DNA from: Vibrio hannami
GTDB lineage: Bacteria > Pseudomonadota > Gammaproteobacteria > Enterobacterales > Vibrionaceae
Direction: 5' to 3'
Assembly (NCBI RefSeq): GCF_029589055.1
Contig: NZ_JARQZP010000003.1
Coordinates: forward strand, 124,001-188,000
DNA: 64,000 nt
Shown: piece by piece, positions 1 to 9,671 of the stretch
Layout: each line of letters starts with the position of its first letter
How positions within the stretch are numbered: position 1 is the first letter of the stretch
Position numbers and translations under genes: made by a program
Notes under the pieces: model-generated
What the model was told of the DNA's origin: nothing
Database searches by the model: none
What the model saw: only the letters and a program-made list of their open reading frames with translations

Positions 1-31
1 GTTCTATACTTGTTTGCAATTGAGTATTGGC

Positions 32-60
32 AGTGACATTTTCGATAGTCACTTTTTTTT
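32..60 (+). terminator. Rho-independent terminator of an upstream gene
   Basis: A six-base stem (AGTGAC/GTCACT) with a ten-base loop runs directly into eight T residues. It probably ends transcription of a gene lying to the left of the window and insulates the sugar operon that follows. The stem is short, so strength is uncertain. Confidence 0.55.
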
Positions 61-70
61 GAAAGTTAAT

Positions 71-84
71 CAAAACCGGTTTTG
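71..84. promoter_or_regulatory. LacI-family operator (perfect palindrome)
   Basis: CAAAACCGGTTTTG is a 14-base perfect palindrome with a central CG step, the classical form of LacI/GalR-family operators. It lies 34 bases before the first gene of a sugar operon whose last gene (6534-7541) encodes a LacI-family regulator. The inference is that this regulator represses the operon from this site. I saw no second identical copy before the binding-protein gene or the regulator gene. Confidence 0.65.
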
Positions 85-117
85 TTGTTTTGAGTTAACA
101 ATTTGTAAGTCAAAGTA

Positions 118-1827
118 ATGGAAAGAAAAATGGGCCACGAGCAAACAAAATTTTCAGGTGTTAAAAAGGATCTCCAACAGATTCTGGCTGGCGTCTACTC
201 CCCAGAACAGCTAAGTGTTCTTATTCCGAACCTGATGAAAGTAATAGAAGCTCAGCCTTCATATGAAGGTAAAAAGCAGTGGGTTGATCAAAGTGATGTG
301 ATGCTGATTACTTACGGTGACTCAATCAAAGAAGAAGGCAAAGCACCTCTTCAGACTTTGAACGAGTTTCTAAATGACAATGCGAAAGACATTCTGTCTG
401 CTGTGCATCTGCTGCCTTGTTTCCCATATACATCAGATGACGGTTTCTCAGTGGTTGATTACTGGAAAATTAATCCGGATCTGGGTGACTGGGACAACGT
501 TCAGAAGTTGTCTGGTGACTACAATCTGATGTTTGATGGTGTGATTAACCATATTTCACAAGCAAGTGACTGGTTCCAGGGTTACCTAAAGGGTGAAGAG
601 CAATATCGCAACTTCTTTACTGAAGCAAACCCTGACCGCGATTACAGCTCAGTAACTCGTCCTCGAGCACTTCCACTACTGACTACATTTGAAACGGCAC
701 ACGGTACAAAGCATATCTGGACAACATTCAGTGAAGACCAGATTGACCTTAACTTCCGTTGCCCTGAAGTTTTCCAGAAGATTGTTGAGCTTCTACTATT
801 CTATGCAGAGCAGGGCGCTTCATTTGTTCGTCTTGATGCGATCGGCTTCATGTGGAAAGAGCTCGATACACCTTGTATTCACCAGCCTCAGACTCATGCT
901 TTGGTGCAGGCTATGCGAGCGGTAATCGATGCAGTGGCTCCACACGTTAAATTGATTACGGAAACCAACGTACCGCACAAAGATAACATCAGTTACTTCG
1001 GTAACGGTGAGAACGAAGCGCACCTTGTTTATCAGTTCCCGCTACCACCACTAACACTGCACACCATTCAAACCGGTAACAGTGAGAAGATCGTCGACTG
1101 GATGGCGAGCTTAGAACCATGCTCTGACAAAACGACTTTCTTTAACTTCCTGGCATCACACGACGGTATCGGTGTTCGCCCTGTTGAAGGCATTCTGAGC
1201 AAAGATCAGGTAGACCACCTGCTAAATGTTGTTCAAACCAATGGTGGCCGCGTTTCATACAAAGATAACGGTGATGGTACTCAAAGTCCTTATGAGCTGA
1301 ACATCAACTATTTTGATGCAGTTAGCGCAATTGATGCCGATGACGAGACCAATCTAAACCGCTTTATGGCAGCACAGTCTATTCTTATTTCTATGGCTGG
1401 TGTTCCGGGAATCTATGTACATAGTCTTCTGGGTTCCGGGAATGACCTGGAAGGTCTTGAGAAACTTGGATACAACCGAGCGATTAACCGTGAAAAGCTG
1501 GTAAGAAGTGAAGTAGAGGCTGACCTTGCTAATCCAGAATCTCGTCGTACTCAGGTTCTGAATCGCTTCAAGAAACTACTTACTATTCGCAAACAGGAAG
1601 AGGCGTTTACACCATTTGCTTCTCAGCGTGTTGTGAAATCTGGTGAGCAACTAATTACCTTTGTCCGCGGCGAAAAAGTCGCCGTGGTCATCAACATCTC
1701 CAATCAGGTTGTTGAATTAGATACTGACGCTTTACTTGATGGTATCAGTCAAGACTTGATTAGCGGTGAAGCTGCTTCTGGCAAGCTTTCCGTTCAGCCA
1801 TATCAGGTAATGTGGTTGAGCAAATAA
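118..1827 (+). CDS. GH13_18 glycoside phosphorylase (sucrose/glucosylglycerol/glucosylglycerate phosphorylase type)
   Basis: This is a cytoplasmic alpha-glucoside phosphorylase of the sucrose-phosphorylase subfamily, which converts an alpha-glucoside plus phosphate to glucose 1-phosphate. Visible motifs are FDGVINH near residue 140, the nucleophile region VRLDAIGF (Asp near 240), the acid/base LITET (Glu near 282) and the transition-state stabiliser SHDGIG (Asp near 349). At about 565 residues it is longer than sucrose phosphorylases (about 490-500) and closer to E. coli YcjM (glucosylglycerate phosphorylase) and glucosylglycerol phosphorylases. It opens an operon with a sugar ABC importer and a LacI regulator, so the substrate is probably imported intact. 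The substrate cannot be fixed by eye. ATG at 130 has a better-spaced GGAA and may be the true start. Confidence 0.85.
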   Translation: MERKMGHEQTKFSGVKKDLQQILAGVYSPEQLSVLIPNLMKVIEAQPSYEGKKQWVDQSDVMLITYGDSIKEEGKAPLQTLNEFLNDNAKDILSAVHLLPCFPYTSDDGFSVVDYWKINPDLGDWDNVQKLSGDYNLMFDGVINHISQASDWFQGYLKGEEQYRNFFTEANPDRDYSSVTRPRALPLLTTFETAHGTKHIWTTFSEDQIDLNFRCPEVFQKIVELLLFYAEQGASFVRLDAIGFMWKELDTPCIHQPQTHALVQAMRAVIDAVAPHVKLITETNVPHKDNISYFGNGENEAHLVYQFPLPPLTLHTIQTGNSEKIVDWMASLEPCSDKTTFFNFLASHDGIGVRPVEGILSKDQVDHLLNVVQTNGGRVSYKDNGDGTQSPYELNINYFDAVSAIDADDETNLNRFMAAQSILISMAGVPGIYVHSLLGSGNDLEGLEKLGYNRAINREKLVRSEVEADLANPESRRTQVLNRFKKLLTIRKQEEAFTPFASQRVVKSGEQLITFVRGEKVAVVINISNQVVELDTDALLDGISQDLISGEAASGKLSVQPYQVMWLSK

Positions 1828-1831
1828 TGGC

Positions 1832-1854
1832 ACCGGCTATTTCGGTAGCCCGGT
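1832..1854 (+). other. Imperfect intergenic hairpin
   Basis: ACCGGCTA and TAGCCCGGT can pair with one bulge just after the phosphorylase stop codon. There is only a short T tract after it. It may be a weak attenuator or an mRNA-processing or stability element between the enzyme gene and the highly expressed binding-protein gene. Confidence 0.3.
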
Positions 1855-1892
1855 TTATAACAATATGAATCCTAATCGTAAGGGATAACACG

Positions 1893-3242
1893 ATGAAACT
1901 AAAAACTCTGACTCTTGGACTCGCTGCTGCGGGCTTATCAATGTCAAGTGTTGCCAATGCAACTACCGTTGAATTTTGGACAACACTGACTCAGTCTGAC
2001 CGTATGCAGACTATCGAAGTGATGGCGGATGTGTTTGAAGCACTGAACCCTGGCATCGACGTGAAAGTTGTGGGTGTAGATGAAAACGACATTCCTAAGC
2101 AGATCGCAGCGGCAGCAGCATCAAACACGCTACCTGACATGATTGAAGTGGGTTCAAACCTGTCTTTGGCGTTTGCTGAGCAAGGTATCGTAGACCTGGA
2201 TGCAACAACGGATGTTGTAAACAAGCTGGGTCAAGAGCGAATCTATAAAGGCGCGCTTAAGATGATTGAAAACCCTGAAAACGGTAAGTTTGTTGCAATT
2301 CCATACCGTGGCTGGGTACAAGGTATCTGGTATCGTGCTGACTGGTTTAAAGACGCAGGTCTTGAGCCACCAACAACATGGGAAAATATTGAAAAAGCAG
2401 CTAAGTACTTCAATAAGCCAGAAGAAAACCAGTACGGTATCTTGATTGGTACAAAAGCAGATAGCTTTGCTGAGCAGGTTTACACACAGTTTGCACTTTC
2501 TAACGATGCAGCTCAGTTCAATAAAGATGGTGAGCTAGTATTTAACTCTGATGCTCAGAAAGAAACACTGGATTTCTATAAGCAGCTTTCTGAATACACG
2601 CCACCGGGCCCACAAACCTGGCGTGCTCGTGACTACTACCTTCAGGGTAAGCTAGCGATGTTCTTCTACTCGACGTACATCATGGATGACATCGCACTGG
2701 CAGAAGCGGCAGCAAGTTCCTTAGGTACAGATAACTTTAAAGACCTGAAAGGCGCGACATTCGATCCTGAACTGGCACAGAACACTCGTCTTGCTACAAC
2801 GATTACCAAATCGTCACCTTCTACATTCGGTACTTTGGTTGGCTTCTCTATCATGAAGAATGACAACAAAGAAGAAGTGGATGCAACGAAAGCGTTTATC
2901 GAGTACCTGAACGAGAAAGATCAGGTGGTAGCATATTCTCATATGGCACCGGGTGGTCACCTGCCAATGCTACGTGATATCGCAGAAGATGATGACTTCC
3001 TGAACGATCCAAAAGGTATCTTTAACCGTTACGGTAAAGAGTCTATTAAAGAGATCATTGCTGGTTTCGACAACATCAAGAACTTCTCTGTGGTTGATGG
3101 TAAAGCGTTCCCTAAATCTGGTGAGATTTTCTCTAAGCAAATCATCCCTCGTATGGTTTACAGCGCAGTAATCGAAGACCAGGACACAGCTAAGTCTCTA
3201 GATTGGGCTGAAACAGAGATGCAGAAAGTTATCGCTGAGTAA
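1893..3242 (+). CDS. Sugar ABC transporter substrate-binding protein
   Basis: A periplasmic solute-binding protein of the family-1 (MalE/UgpB-like) type, 449 residues, that would capture the glucoside and deliver it to the membrane permeases encoded next. It has a clear Sec signal peptide (basic MKLK, hydrophobic stretch, likely cleavage after VANA near residue 23). The mature part begins TTVEFWTTL, typical of the family. A ribosome site AAGGGA lies ahead of the ATG. The gene follows the phosphorylase by 65 bases and is separated from the permeases by a palindromic repeat element, an arrangement often seen where the binding protein must be made in excess. Ligand identity is inferred only from context. 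Confidence 0.88.
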   Translation: MKLKTLTLGLAAAGLSMSSVANATTVEFWTTLTQSDRMQTIEVMADVFEALNPGIDVKVVGVDENDIPKQIAAAAASNTLPDMIEVGSNLSLAFAEQGIVDLDATTDVVNKLGQERIYKGALKMIENPENGKFVAIPYRGWVQGIWYRADWFKDAGLEPPTTWENIEKAAKYFNKPEENQYGILIGTKADSFAEQVYTQFALSNDAAQFNKDGELVFNSDAQKETLDFYKQLSEYTPPGPQTWRARDYYLQGKLAMFFYSTYIMDDIALAEAAASSLGTDNFKDLKGATFDPELAQNTRLATTITKSSPSTFGTLVGFSIMKNDNKEEVDATKAFIEYLNEKDQVVAYSHMAPGGHLPMLRDIAEDDDFLNDPKGIFNRYGKESIKEIIAGFDNIKNFSVVDGKAFPKSGEIFSKQIIPRMVYSAVIEDQDTAKSLDWAETEMQKVIAE

Positions 3243-3257
3243 GATCGTTCGTATAAC

Positions 3258-3358
3258 AGGCAGGCAGATATCGAACACAGACACGCATGAATACATCCAT
3301 GTAGCTCTGCCTCGCCATCCATGGCGAGGAAGGTCTGCTTATCGATATCAGCCTACCT
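3258..3358. repeat. ERIC/MITE-like inverted-repeat element
   Basis: A roughly 101-base element bounded by 17-base inverted repeats matching at 15 positions (3258-3274 against 3342-3358). Its core holds a 9-base perfect hairpin (CCTCGCCAT/ATGGCGAGG, 3310-3329) and a smaller dyad at 3286-3301. No T run follows, so it is not a simple terminator. Form, size and position between a binding-protein gene and permease genes resemble ERIC-type intergenic repeats. Identity to a named family was not checked. Confidence 0.6.
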
Positions 3359-3445
3359 AATTTGATGAATACATACGAATAATCTAATAAGTACTTAACG
3401 AGGAATGCGGGGTAAGTGCATTCCAAATTAAGAAAGGAAATACCC

Positions 3446-4309
3446 ATGACTCCATTAGAGAGAGCAGAAGCTCGGTTTGGTTGGAAACTAGTGGCACCGA
3501 CACTAGGTATTATCGGCCTGCTAATACTCTATCCAATTGTTTTTAACGTCTACCTCAGCTTTTTTGATGTCAAGCTGAATGGTGACAAGCTTTTCGTAGG
3601 GTTGGAGAACTACTCAAGACTGTTGTCTAACCCTGATTATTACGCATCCATTGCAACAACAGGCGTTTACCTGTTTGGTACCGTGGCTGGTACTACGCTT
3701 TTAGGCCTTGCTGTTGCGCTATTAATGCGTGAACCCTTTAAAGGTCGCGGCTTGGTAAGTGCGGCAATCTTAATGCCTTATTTTGCACCGGTTATCTCGG
3801 TTGTATTCGGTTGGCAGTTCCTGTTCGATCCAGTGAACGGTGTATTTAACTGGTTGATGGTGGATGTACTTCATCTGTTAGATGCCCGAACCAACTTGAT
3901 TGGTGAGCCGGATTCAGCCGTTTGGGTAGTGATTATCTTCGATGTGTGGAAACACTTCCCGATTGCGTACTTGCTGATTTTGTCAAAACTGACGTCTATT
4001 CCGAAAGATCAGTATGAAGCGGCAGCGATTGATGGTTATGGCCCAATTGGACGCTTCTTCCATGTAACGCTTCCGGAAATCTACTTTGTACTGGCGACGG
4101 TGGTTATTCTGCGCCTTATTTGGAACCTGAACCGATTTGAAGATGTGTTCCTGTTGGCGCCAAACGTAGAGACATTACCTGTATTTACCTATTACCAGGC
4201 ATTTACCGGTGTTATCGACCAGGGGCTTGCTGCGGCAACCTCGGTTATCCAGTTCGGTGTGCTCTGTGTGCTGATTTGGTTCTATGTGAAGAAAATTCTT
4301 AAGTGGTAA
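3446..4309 (+). CDS. Sugar ABC transporter permease, MalF/UgpA type
   Basis: An inner-membrane permease of about 287 residues with six predicted membrane spans. It carries the EAA loop for ATPase contact (YEAAAIDGYGPIGRFFHVTLP, about residues 190-210). I chose ATG 3446 because a good AAAGGA lies 7-8 bases before it; an upstream GTG at 3416 would add ten residues without its own ribosome site. It forms the heterodimeric channel with the next gene, which begins within a few bases of its stop. Comparable to YcjO in the E. coli ycj cluster. The sugar is inferred from context. Confidence 0.87.
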   Translation: MTPLERAEARFGWKLVAPTLGIIGLLILYPIVFNVYLSFFDVKLNGDKLFVGLENYSRLLSNPDYYASIATTGVYLFGTVAGTTLLGLAVALLMREPFKGRGLVSAAILMPYFAPVISVVFGWQFLFDPVNGVFNWLMVDVLHLLDARTNLIGEPDSAVWVVIIFDVWKHFPIAYLLILSKLTSIPKDQYEAAAIDGYGPIGRFFHVTLPEIYFVLATVVILRLIWNLNRFEDVFLLAPNVETLPVFTYYQAFTGVIDQGLAAATSVIQFGVLCVLIWFYVKKILKW

Positions 4310-4315
4310 GTGATT

Positions 4316-5278
4316 ATGTTAGGTAAAAAAACTATTAAGGGACGTATCGGGTTCGTACTGGCCATCCTGCTACTAGTAAGCTTCTGCCTGCTACCATTTG
4401 CTCAGATTCTGTCTACATCATTGAAGCATCAGTTTGATTGGGGCAATCCATCATTGATCCCTCAGGTTGTTAACCTGGACGCGTATAAGGAACTACTTGG
4501 TTTAGCTGAAAAGAAGGTCGTTGAAGTTCCTCCTGCTATCCAGAAGGTGCTGAATAACCCGAAGCTGCCACAAGCGAAGAAAGACGCTATTTTGGCAAAG
4601 TTCACCAACAATGAGGATGTGTTTCCTTTTGGTCGCTTTATGTTAAACAGTTTTGGTTTATCAGCTGGTGCCGCGTTGATATCCATGGTGTTCGCTGTAA
4701 TGGGTGCATACTCTATCAGTCGACTAAGGTTCTCAGGTCAGGTTGTGGTGCAGCGCTCTGTACTGTTTGTCTACATGGTAGGTGGTGTTCTGTTGATGGT
4801 TCCACTCTACCAGATGGCGGTGAACGTGGGTCTTGCAAGCAGCATGTGGGGGAGTGTGCTCTGTCTGTTTGCTATCTATATCGTACAGACACTACCAGTA
4901 GCACTGTACATGCTGGGTAACTACTTCCGTACCATCCCGTTTGCCCTTGAAGAGGCAGCAATGATGGATGGCTACTCTCGTAAAGAGGCCATCTGGAAAG
5001 TGGTTCTGCCACTCTCACTACCGATGCTAGCGACAGTATTTATGTACTGCTTCATCATCGGCTGGAACGAATACCTGTTTGCTTCGGTATTCCTGAAACA
5101 ATTTAAAGAGTTCTATACATTGCCGCTGGCTCTGCAAGAGCTGTTTGTATCGAAAAACGCAATCTGGGACCGCATCATGGCAGCTTCTATGCTGACGCTG
5201 GCTCCGGTAATTATCTGCTTCTTGTTCGCAATGCGTCATATGGATGGCGGTAAAACTGATGGCGGTGTGAAAGGTTAA
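4316..5278 (+). CDS. Sugar ABC transporter permease, MalG/UgpE type
   Basis: Second membrane subunit, about 320 residues, with the EAA loop motif [24 protein letters not shown] 4316 is preferred over GTG 4310; both lie directly after the preceding stop, implying translational coupling. It is longer than usual MalG-type permeases (about 275-285) because of roughly 40 extra residues after the first membrane span (about residues 60-100). This lysine/proline-rich loop (including [15 protein letters not shown]) should be periplasmic and might contact the binding protein or ligand. Partner of the 3446-4309 permease and the MalK-type ATPase just downstream. Confidence 0.86.
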   Translation: MLGKKTIKGRIGFVLAILLLVSFCLLPFAQILSTSLKHQFDWGNPSLIPQVVNLDAYKELLGLAEKKVVEVPPAIQKVLNNPKLPQAKKDAILAKFTNNEDVFPFGRFMLNSFGLSAGAALISMVFAVMGAYSISRLRFSGQVVVQRSVLFVYMVGGVLLMVPLYQMAVNVGLASSMWGSVLCLFAIYIVQTLPVALYMLGNYFRTIPFALEEAAMMDGYSRKEAIWKVVLPLSLPMLATVFMYCFIIGWNEYLFASVFLKQFKEFYTLPLALQELFVSKNAIWDRIMAASMLTLAPVIICFLFAMRHMDGGKTDGGVKG

Positions 5279-5282
5279 TATT

Positions 5283-6380
5283 ATGGCTTCTATTTCTCTA
5301 AAAAATATCGTGAAAAACTATGGTGATACTAAGGTTGTTAAGAACATCAGCCTGGATATCGAAGATGGTGAATTTGTAGTACTTGTAGGCCCATCTGGCT
5401 GTGGTAAATCAACGACTCTGCGTATGATAGCCGGCCTTGAGCAAGCAACTTCCGGTGAGATCACCATTGGTGATCGCGTGGTGAACGATGTTGAACCACA
5501 AAACCGTAACATTGCGATGGTGTTCCAGAACTATGCGCTGTATCCACATAAGACAGTAGAAGAGAACATTGTTTTCGCGCTGCGTCGTCTGAAAATGGAT
5601 GAAGCTGAGATTCAGCGTCGTCTTGAAGAAGTATCCAAGATGCTGAAGCTTGAGGAATACCTTAAGCGTAAGCCAGCGGACCTGTCTGGTGGTCAGCGTC
5701 AGCGTGTTGCTATGGGACGTGCAATTGTGCGTGACGCCGACTGCTTCCTATTCGATGAACCACTATCGAACCTGGATGCGAAGCTACGTAACCACATGCG
5801 TATTGAGATTGCTCAGATCCACAATAAGTTTGGACGCACCAGTGTTTACGTAACGCACGATCAGGTTGAAGCGATGACACTGGCTGACAAAGTTGTCGTT
5901 CTGCGTGACGGTATCATTGAGCAGGTTGGTTCTCCTATGGATATCTTCCTGAACCCGAACAACATCTTTGTAGCGACGTTTATCGGTTCACCATCAATGA
6001 ACATTCTTGATGGCCGCCTGTATCCGGATTATCTGGAATTGGGTGATTACAAGTTACCACGTAACCTGTTATCAAGCGTTCACTTTAGCGATGATGTAGC
6101 ACAAGAAGGTATGCCTGTGAAAGTGGGTATCCGCCCAGACTTCTTTAACGATAAAGAGTTCTTCGCTGAGAGTGACACAACGTTCAACTTCGACCATATC
6201 GAGATAGATCTTGTTGAGCCAATGGGTTTCGACAAAGAAGTGCTGTTCTCTCTTGGAGAAGAAAAAGTGAAGGCTCGTCTTGACCTTCGTTCTGAGGTTG
6301 AGCGTGGTAACAAGATGGAGCTACTGGTAGATCTTTCTCGCGTGTTGCTATTTGATGCACAGACAGAAGAAAGAATCTAA
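5283..6380 (+). CDS. Sugar ABC transporter ATP-binding protein, MalK/UgpC type
   Basis: A 365-residue cytoplasmic ATPase that powers the importer. Seen in order: Walker [10 protein letters not shown] (about 37-45), Q-loop [10 protein letters not shown], signature LSGGQRQRV (about 134), Walker [13 protein letters not shown], and H-loop VTHDQ. A C-terminal TOBE/regulatory region (about 240-365) is typical of the CUT1 sugar importer class. It starts four bases after the preceding permease stop and completes a phosphorylase, binding protein, permease, permease, ATPase operon. MalK-type proteins can serve several importers; here a dedicated role is likely from linkage. Confidence 0.9.
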   Translation: MASISLKNIVKNYGDTKVVKNISLDIEDGEFVVLVGPSGCGKSTTLRMIAGLEQATSGEITIGDRVVNDVEPQNRNIAMVFQNYALYPHKTVEENIVFALRRLKMDEAEIQRRLEEVSKMLKLEEYLKRKPADLSGGQRQRVAMGRAIVRDADCFLFDEPLSNLDAKLRNHMRIEIAQIHNKFGRTSVYVTHDQVEAMTLADKVVVLRDGIIEQVGSPMDIFLNPNNIFVATFIGSPSMNILDGRLYPDYLELGDYKLPRNLLSSVHFSDDVAQEGMPVKVGIRPDFFNDKEFFAESDTTFNFDHIEIDLVEPMGFDKEVLFSLGEEKVKARLDLRSEVERGNKMELLVDLSRVLLFDAQTEERI

Positions 6381-6405
6381 GCGGGTATAGCTCACAGGTT
6401 TTCAG

Positions 6406-6449
6406 GCGGTATAAATAATAAGTATTCATTTGGTTGAAATTTATACCGC
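6406..6449. other. 11-base inverted repeat between ATPase and LacI genes
   Basis: GCGGTATAAAT (6406-6416) and ATTTATACCGC (6439-6449) are exact inverted repeats separated by 22 bases. No T tract follows the right arm. It could form a stem that partly terminates or stabilises the operon mRNA before the regulator gene, or be a protein-binding dyad. Function is not evident. Confidence 0.4.
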
Positions 6450-6533
6450 TTGTTATAACTCAATGTGATAAATTCGTTGGCTGGTCAACAACCTTTTGGT
6501 GTTGCCTTTATAATAAAGGTTTAAACAAGAACA

Positions 6534-7541
6534 ATGTCTATCAAAAAACTAGCCGAGCATCTAGGGCTCTCTAAGTCGACCGTATCCAGAGCATTGAACG
6601 GTTATCATGACGTTAATCCAGATACCCGTAAAAAGGTACTGAAGGCCGCTAAAGAAATAGGATATAAACCTAACCCTACAGCAAAACGGCTGGCATCAGG
6701 CAAGTCCCGTAATGTTGGTATCCTCCTTCCTGCTAACTCCCGCATGTTCGTATCTCCGGCATTCTCCAAGGTACTAACCGGTGCTTCAGCTTTTTTGGCA
6801 AGACACGATTATCAACTTATCGTAACGACAGTAGCTGAATGGCAGGATGAGTCTAAAGTTTATTCTGATTTTATAAAAAGCGGTCTTGTTGATGGCTTGT
6901 TTATTGTTCGTACCCGAAACAACGATGAACGAATTGCCATGATGAAAGAGAGCAGCTTTCCCTATGTTTGCCTAGGACATGATGAAGGGTTTCCTGAAGA
7001 TAGTTTTGTGGACGTAGACAACGAACAAGCGTTATATCACCTGACCAAGCGCCAGATAAAAAACGGGCACAAGCGTGTTGCATTCCTGGATGCGCCAATA
7101 GAGCTGACATTTTCTCAGGCACGTAAGCGCGGGTATCAAAAAGCGCTGGAAGAAGCTGGAATAGAGTTTGACTCAAGATTGCTACTTAACGGCGATCTAA
7201 GTGAAGAGCATGCCATTAAAATGGCTCGCCAGGTTTTATCATTGGCAGAGCGGCCAACATCTATCCTTTGTGCGGATGATACGATGGCGCTTGGTACGAT
7301 AGCCGCCTGTGAGGAGTTGGGCTATCAGCCAGGTAGTAATATAGCCATAGCCGGGTATGGTGATTATGAGTTGAGCCGTTATAGCAAACCTTCAATTACA
7401 TCACTTTGGTACGACACGGTGAGTGTGGGCGAAGAGATGGCAAAGCTCATGCTTAATAAGCTAGAGAACAAAAAATTCGAAACTAAGAATTGGTACTTTG
7501 CAGAGATTGTTGCCAGACAATCTGATGATGTAATCCTTTAA
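6534..7541 (+). CDS. LacI-family transcriptional regulator of the glucoside operon
   Basis: A 335-residue LacI/GalR regulator. The N-terminal helix-turn-helix (IKKLAEHLGLSKSTVSRALN, residues 3-22) and hinge region (PNPTAKRLASGKS) are typical, followed by a periplasmic-binding-protein-like sensor domain from about residue 60. Located at the 3' end of the sugar operon, it probably represses through the palindrome at 71-84 and is released by the imported glucoside or a phosphorylated product. The inducer is unknown. The 153-base gap to the ATPase gene contains an inverted repeat, so it may also have its own promoter. Confidence 0.9.
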   Translation: MSIKKLAEHLGLSKSTVSRALNGYHDVNPDTRKKVLKAAKEIGYKPNPTAKRLASGKSRNVGILLPANSRMFVSPAFSKVLTGASAFLARHDYQLIVTTVAEWQDESKVYSDFIKSGLVDGLFIVRTRNNDERIAMMKESSFPYVCLGHDEGFPEDSFVDVDNEQALYHLTKRQIKNGHKRVAFLDAPIELTFSQARKRGYQKALEEAGIEFDSRLLLNGDLSEEHAIKMARQVLSLAERPTSILCADDTMALGTIAACEELGYQPGSNIAIAGYGDYELSRYSKPSITSLWYDTVSVGEEMAKLMLNKLENKKFETKNWYFAEIVARQSDDVIL

Positions 7542-7641
7542 CCTTTCCCTTCCAATATATTCGAGTGAACTTGGGGTGCTGTTTAACCAGCTGCATCCTG
7601 AGGTTATTTGAGTAGATAGATCTATACTGATAATTAAGAAT

Positions 7642-7668
7642 TATAGTTTATCGGGTATCGGTCGATAT
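7642..7668 (+). promoter_or_regulatory. Sigma-28 (FliA)-type promoter of the chemoreceptor gene
   Basis: TATAGTTT, eleven bases, then GTCGATAT closely matches the flagellar sigma-28 consensus (TAAAGTTT-N11-GCCGATAA), with exact spacing and thirteen of sixteen bases. It sits 77 bases before the ATG of a methyl-accepting chemotaxis protein gene, the expected target class. Confidence 0.55.
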
Positions 7669-7744
7669 TCTATATGTAATAACTTCAACCAACAGGTTAG
7701 TAATTAAAAGTAAGTCTTCGAGTCTAATTTTACAGGGAGTTAAA

Positions 7745-9613
7745 ATGAAGTTTGCTCATAAGATTGTAATTGCGTCAGCAGCTCTGTTTCTTATCAGTGC
7801 ATTTGCTGTATCCGCTTTTCAGTTCTTTTCTATAAAGAGCGAAATAGAGGAATCACTGGAAGTCAGCCTGAGTGATATCATGAACAGCGTCGATGATAAT
7901 ATCGTTGCGGAAATGAAAGGACGAAGTGACTTAGCCCGTTATACCACCGAAATGGCCGACAGGTATGATTCGCCTGAAGGCATCCAAGCGATTTTGGATC
8001 AACCCTCTTTGAAGAATCCATTTGTACTTGTTGGCGGTGGCCTGGAAACAAATGGTAAAGCGATCAGTGGCGACAGGAGCTGGGATCCTGGCCCTACATG
8101 GGACGCGAGAGTTCGCCCATGGTATGTTGATGCTAAAGCGGCAAATGATCTTATTATTACTTCCCCATATGCGGATGCCGTTACCAAAGAAATACTTATA
8201 TCAATCGCTACGCCACTTAAAGAAAACGGTCGCTTTAGAGGTGCATTATTTTTTGACGTTAGCCTTGTCGGCCTAGCTGAGATTGTAAATAAAGTCGATC
8301 TTTTTAATGCAGGTAATCTGTTTATCGTCGCAAACGATGGCACCTATATTGCCCACCCTGACGAAGAGAGAAATGGGCAGGAATTTTCTAAGTACCACCC
8401 TGATATTAATTTGCGTGAGGGAGTTCAGTACGTCGAGCTTGACGGCGATGAATATCAATTCCGTTTTGTTGAAGTAGAAGAATATGGCTGGTATATCGGT
8501 GCGGCGTTAGATCAGTCGGTTCTTCTTCAAGCCGTCACAGATACACGTAACAGTTCCGCAGTGTTCTCTTTTGTATCTGTACTGATTAGTATAGTGATTC
8601 TGCTAGGCTTAATTGCGAGATTGATGAAACCTCTGGATAGCCTGAATGATGCCATCCAGGATGTTGCTTCCGGTCAGGGAGACTTAACCCAAAGGTTGAG
8701 TACCGATACTGATAAAGAGTTTTCAACGTTAGCTTCTGGTTTTAATACCTTCACAGAGAACCTGCAAAGCCGAATACAAAACCTGAAAGGCATTAGTGAA
8801 GAGATTCTTCGAGGCGCGGAAGCTACCTCTGAAGGTGCCAATCAGTCGGTTAATGCAATGAGTGAGCAGCTACAGGAGCTTGAACAGTTGGCAACGGCGA
8901 TGAACGAAATGTCTGCAACCGCAAATACTATTGCTGGTAATGCACAAAACGCGGCAGCAGCGGCGCAGGAAGCCAATAACGCTACAAAAGAAGGTAGTGA
9001 TGTCGTTGCGAGCACTACATCATCGATATCTGAGCTTTCAACCAACGTATCTGACGCTGTAGAACAAGTTAAAAATCTGGAGCAGGCGACAGGTAGCATA
9101 GAAACGGTTCTGGAAGTAATTAACGATATCGCTGAGCAAACCAACCTACTCGCACTAAATGCTGCTATCGAAGCCGCGCGTGCTGGAGAACAAGGTAGAG
9201 GCTTTGCTGTCGTTGCAGACGAAGTGCGTAACCTGGCACAGCGAACTCAGGAGTCGACTACCGAGATCAGAACCATGATAGAGCAGTTACAGGCTGGTGC
9301 AGCGTCGGTTGCGAATGCAATGGGTAAAAGTAACGAGACTGCTGTTAATACGGTAGAGTACGCTCAGGAAGCGACACTCGCATTAGAAAAAATCCGTAAT
9401 GCTATCGAACAGATCTCAGACATGAACCTGCAAATAGCCTCCGCAGCAGAAGAGCAGAGCCTGGTTGCTGAAGAGATTAATACCAATACCCTCAAGATTA
9501 AAGACCTGTCGGTAATGGTTTCTGAAGGAGCGAACAACGCAAGCGTTGCAATGCAAGTACAGACAGAAAACGTAAAAGATCAGGCCAATATCCTGAATCA
9601 GTTTGTTGTCTAG
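7745..9613 (+). CDS. Methyl-accepting chemotaxis protein with dCache_1 sensor, probable amino-acid receptor
   Basis: A 622-residue membrane chemoreceptor. Order: transmembrane helix 1 (about 7-29), periplasmic dCache_1 domain (about 35-270), transmembrane helix 2 (about 275-298), HAMP (about 300-352) and a cytoplasmic signalling domain with the conserved hairpin [20 protein letters not shown]. The sensor contains RPWY, then PYAD 18 residues after the Arg, then FFD with Asp at Arg+47. This reproduces the residues and spacing of the known amino-acid motif of dCache_1 receptors (R126/W128/Y129, Y144/D146, D173 in PctA numbering). There is no C-terminal CheR-tether pentapeptide. It lies next to the sugar operon but has its own sigma-28-like promoter and a terminator. 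Confidence 0.9.
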   Translation: MKFAHKIVIASAALFLISAFAVSAFQFFSIKSEIEESLEVSLSDIMNSVDDNIVAEMKGRSDLARYTTEMADRYDSPEGIQAILDQPSLKNPFVLVGGGLETNGKAISGDRSWDPGPTWDARVRPWYVDAKAANDLIITSPYADAVTKEILISIATPLKENGRFRGALFFDVSLVGLAEIVNKVDLFNAGNLFIVANDGTYIAHPDEERNGQEFSKYHPDINLREGVQYVELDGDEYQFRFVEVEEYGWYIGAALDQSVLLQAVTDTRNSSAVFSFVSVLISIVILLGLIARLMKPLDSLNDAIQDVASGQGDLTQRLSTDTDKEFSTLASGFNTFTENLQSRIQNLKGISEEILRGAEATSEGANQSVNAMSEQLQELEQLATAMNEMSATANTIAGNAQNAAAAAQEANNATKEGSDVVASTTSSISELSTNVSDAVEQVKNLEQATGSIETVLEVINDIAEQTNLLALNAAIEAARAGEQGRGFAVVADEVRNLAQRTQESTTEIRTMIEQLQAGAASVANAMGKSNETAVNTVEYAQEATLALEKIRNAIEQISDMNLQIASAAEEQSLVAEEINTNTLKIKDLSVMVSEGANNASVAMQVQTENVKDQANILNQFVV

Positions 9614-9640
9614 CAATCAGTTAAGCGTGTTAACACAATT

Positions 9641-9671
9641 AACGCCAGGCATTGATGCCTGGCGTTTTTTT
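9641..9671 (+). terminator. Rho-independent terminator after the chemoreceptor gene
   Basis: An 11-base perfect stem (AACGCCAGGCA/TGCCTGGCGTT) with a TTGA loop, followed by a T run. It lies about 28 bases after the chemoreceptor stop codon. Confidence 0.9.

Noticed and set aside
6406..6449. Inverted repeat considered as a Rho-independent terminator
   Set aside because: The loop is 22 bases and no T run follows; kept only as an unexplained dyad.
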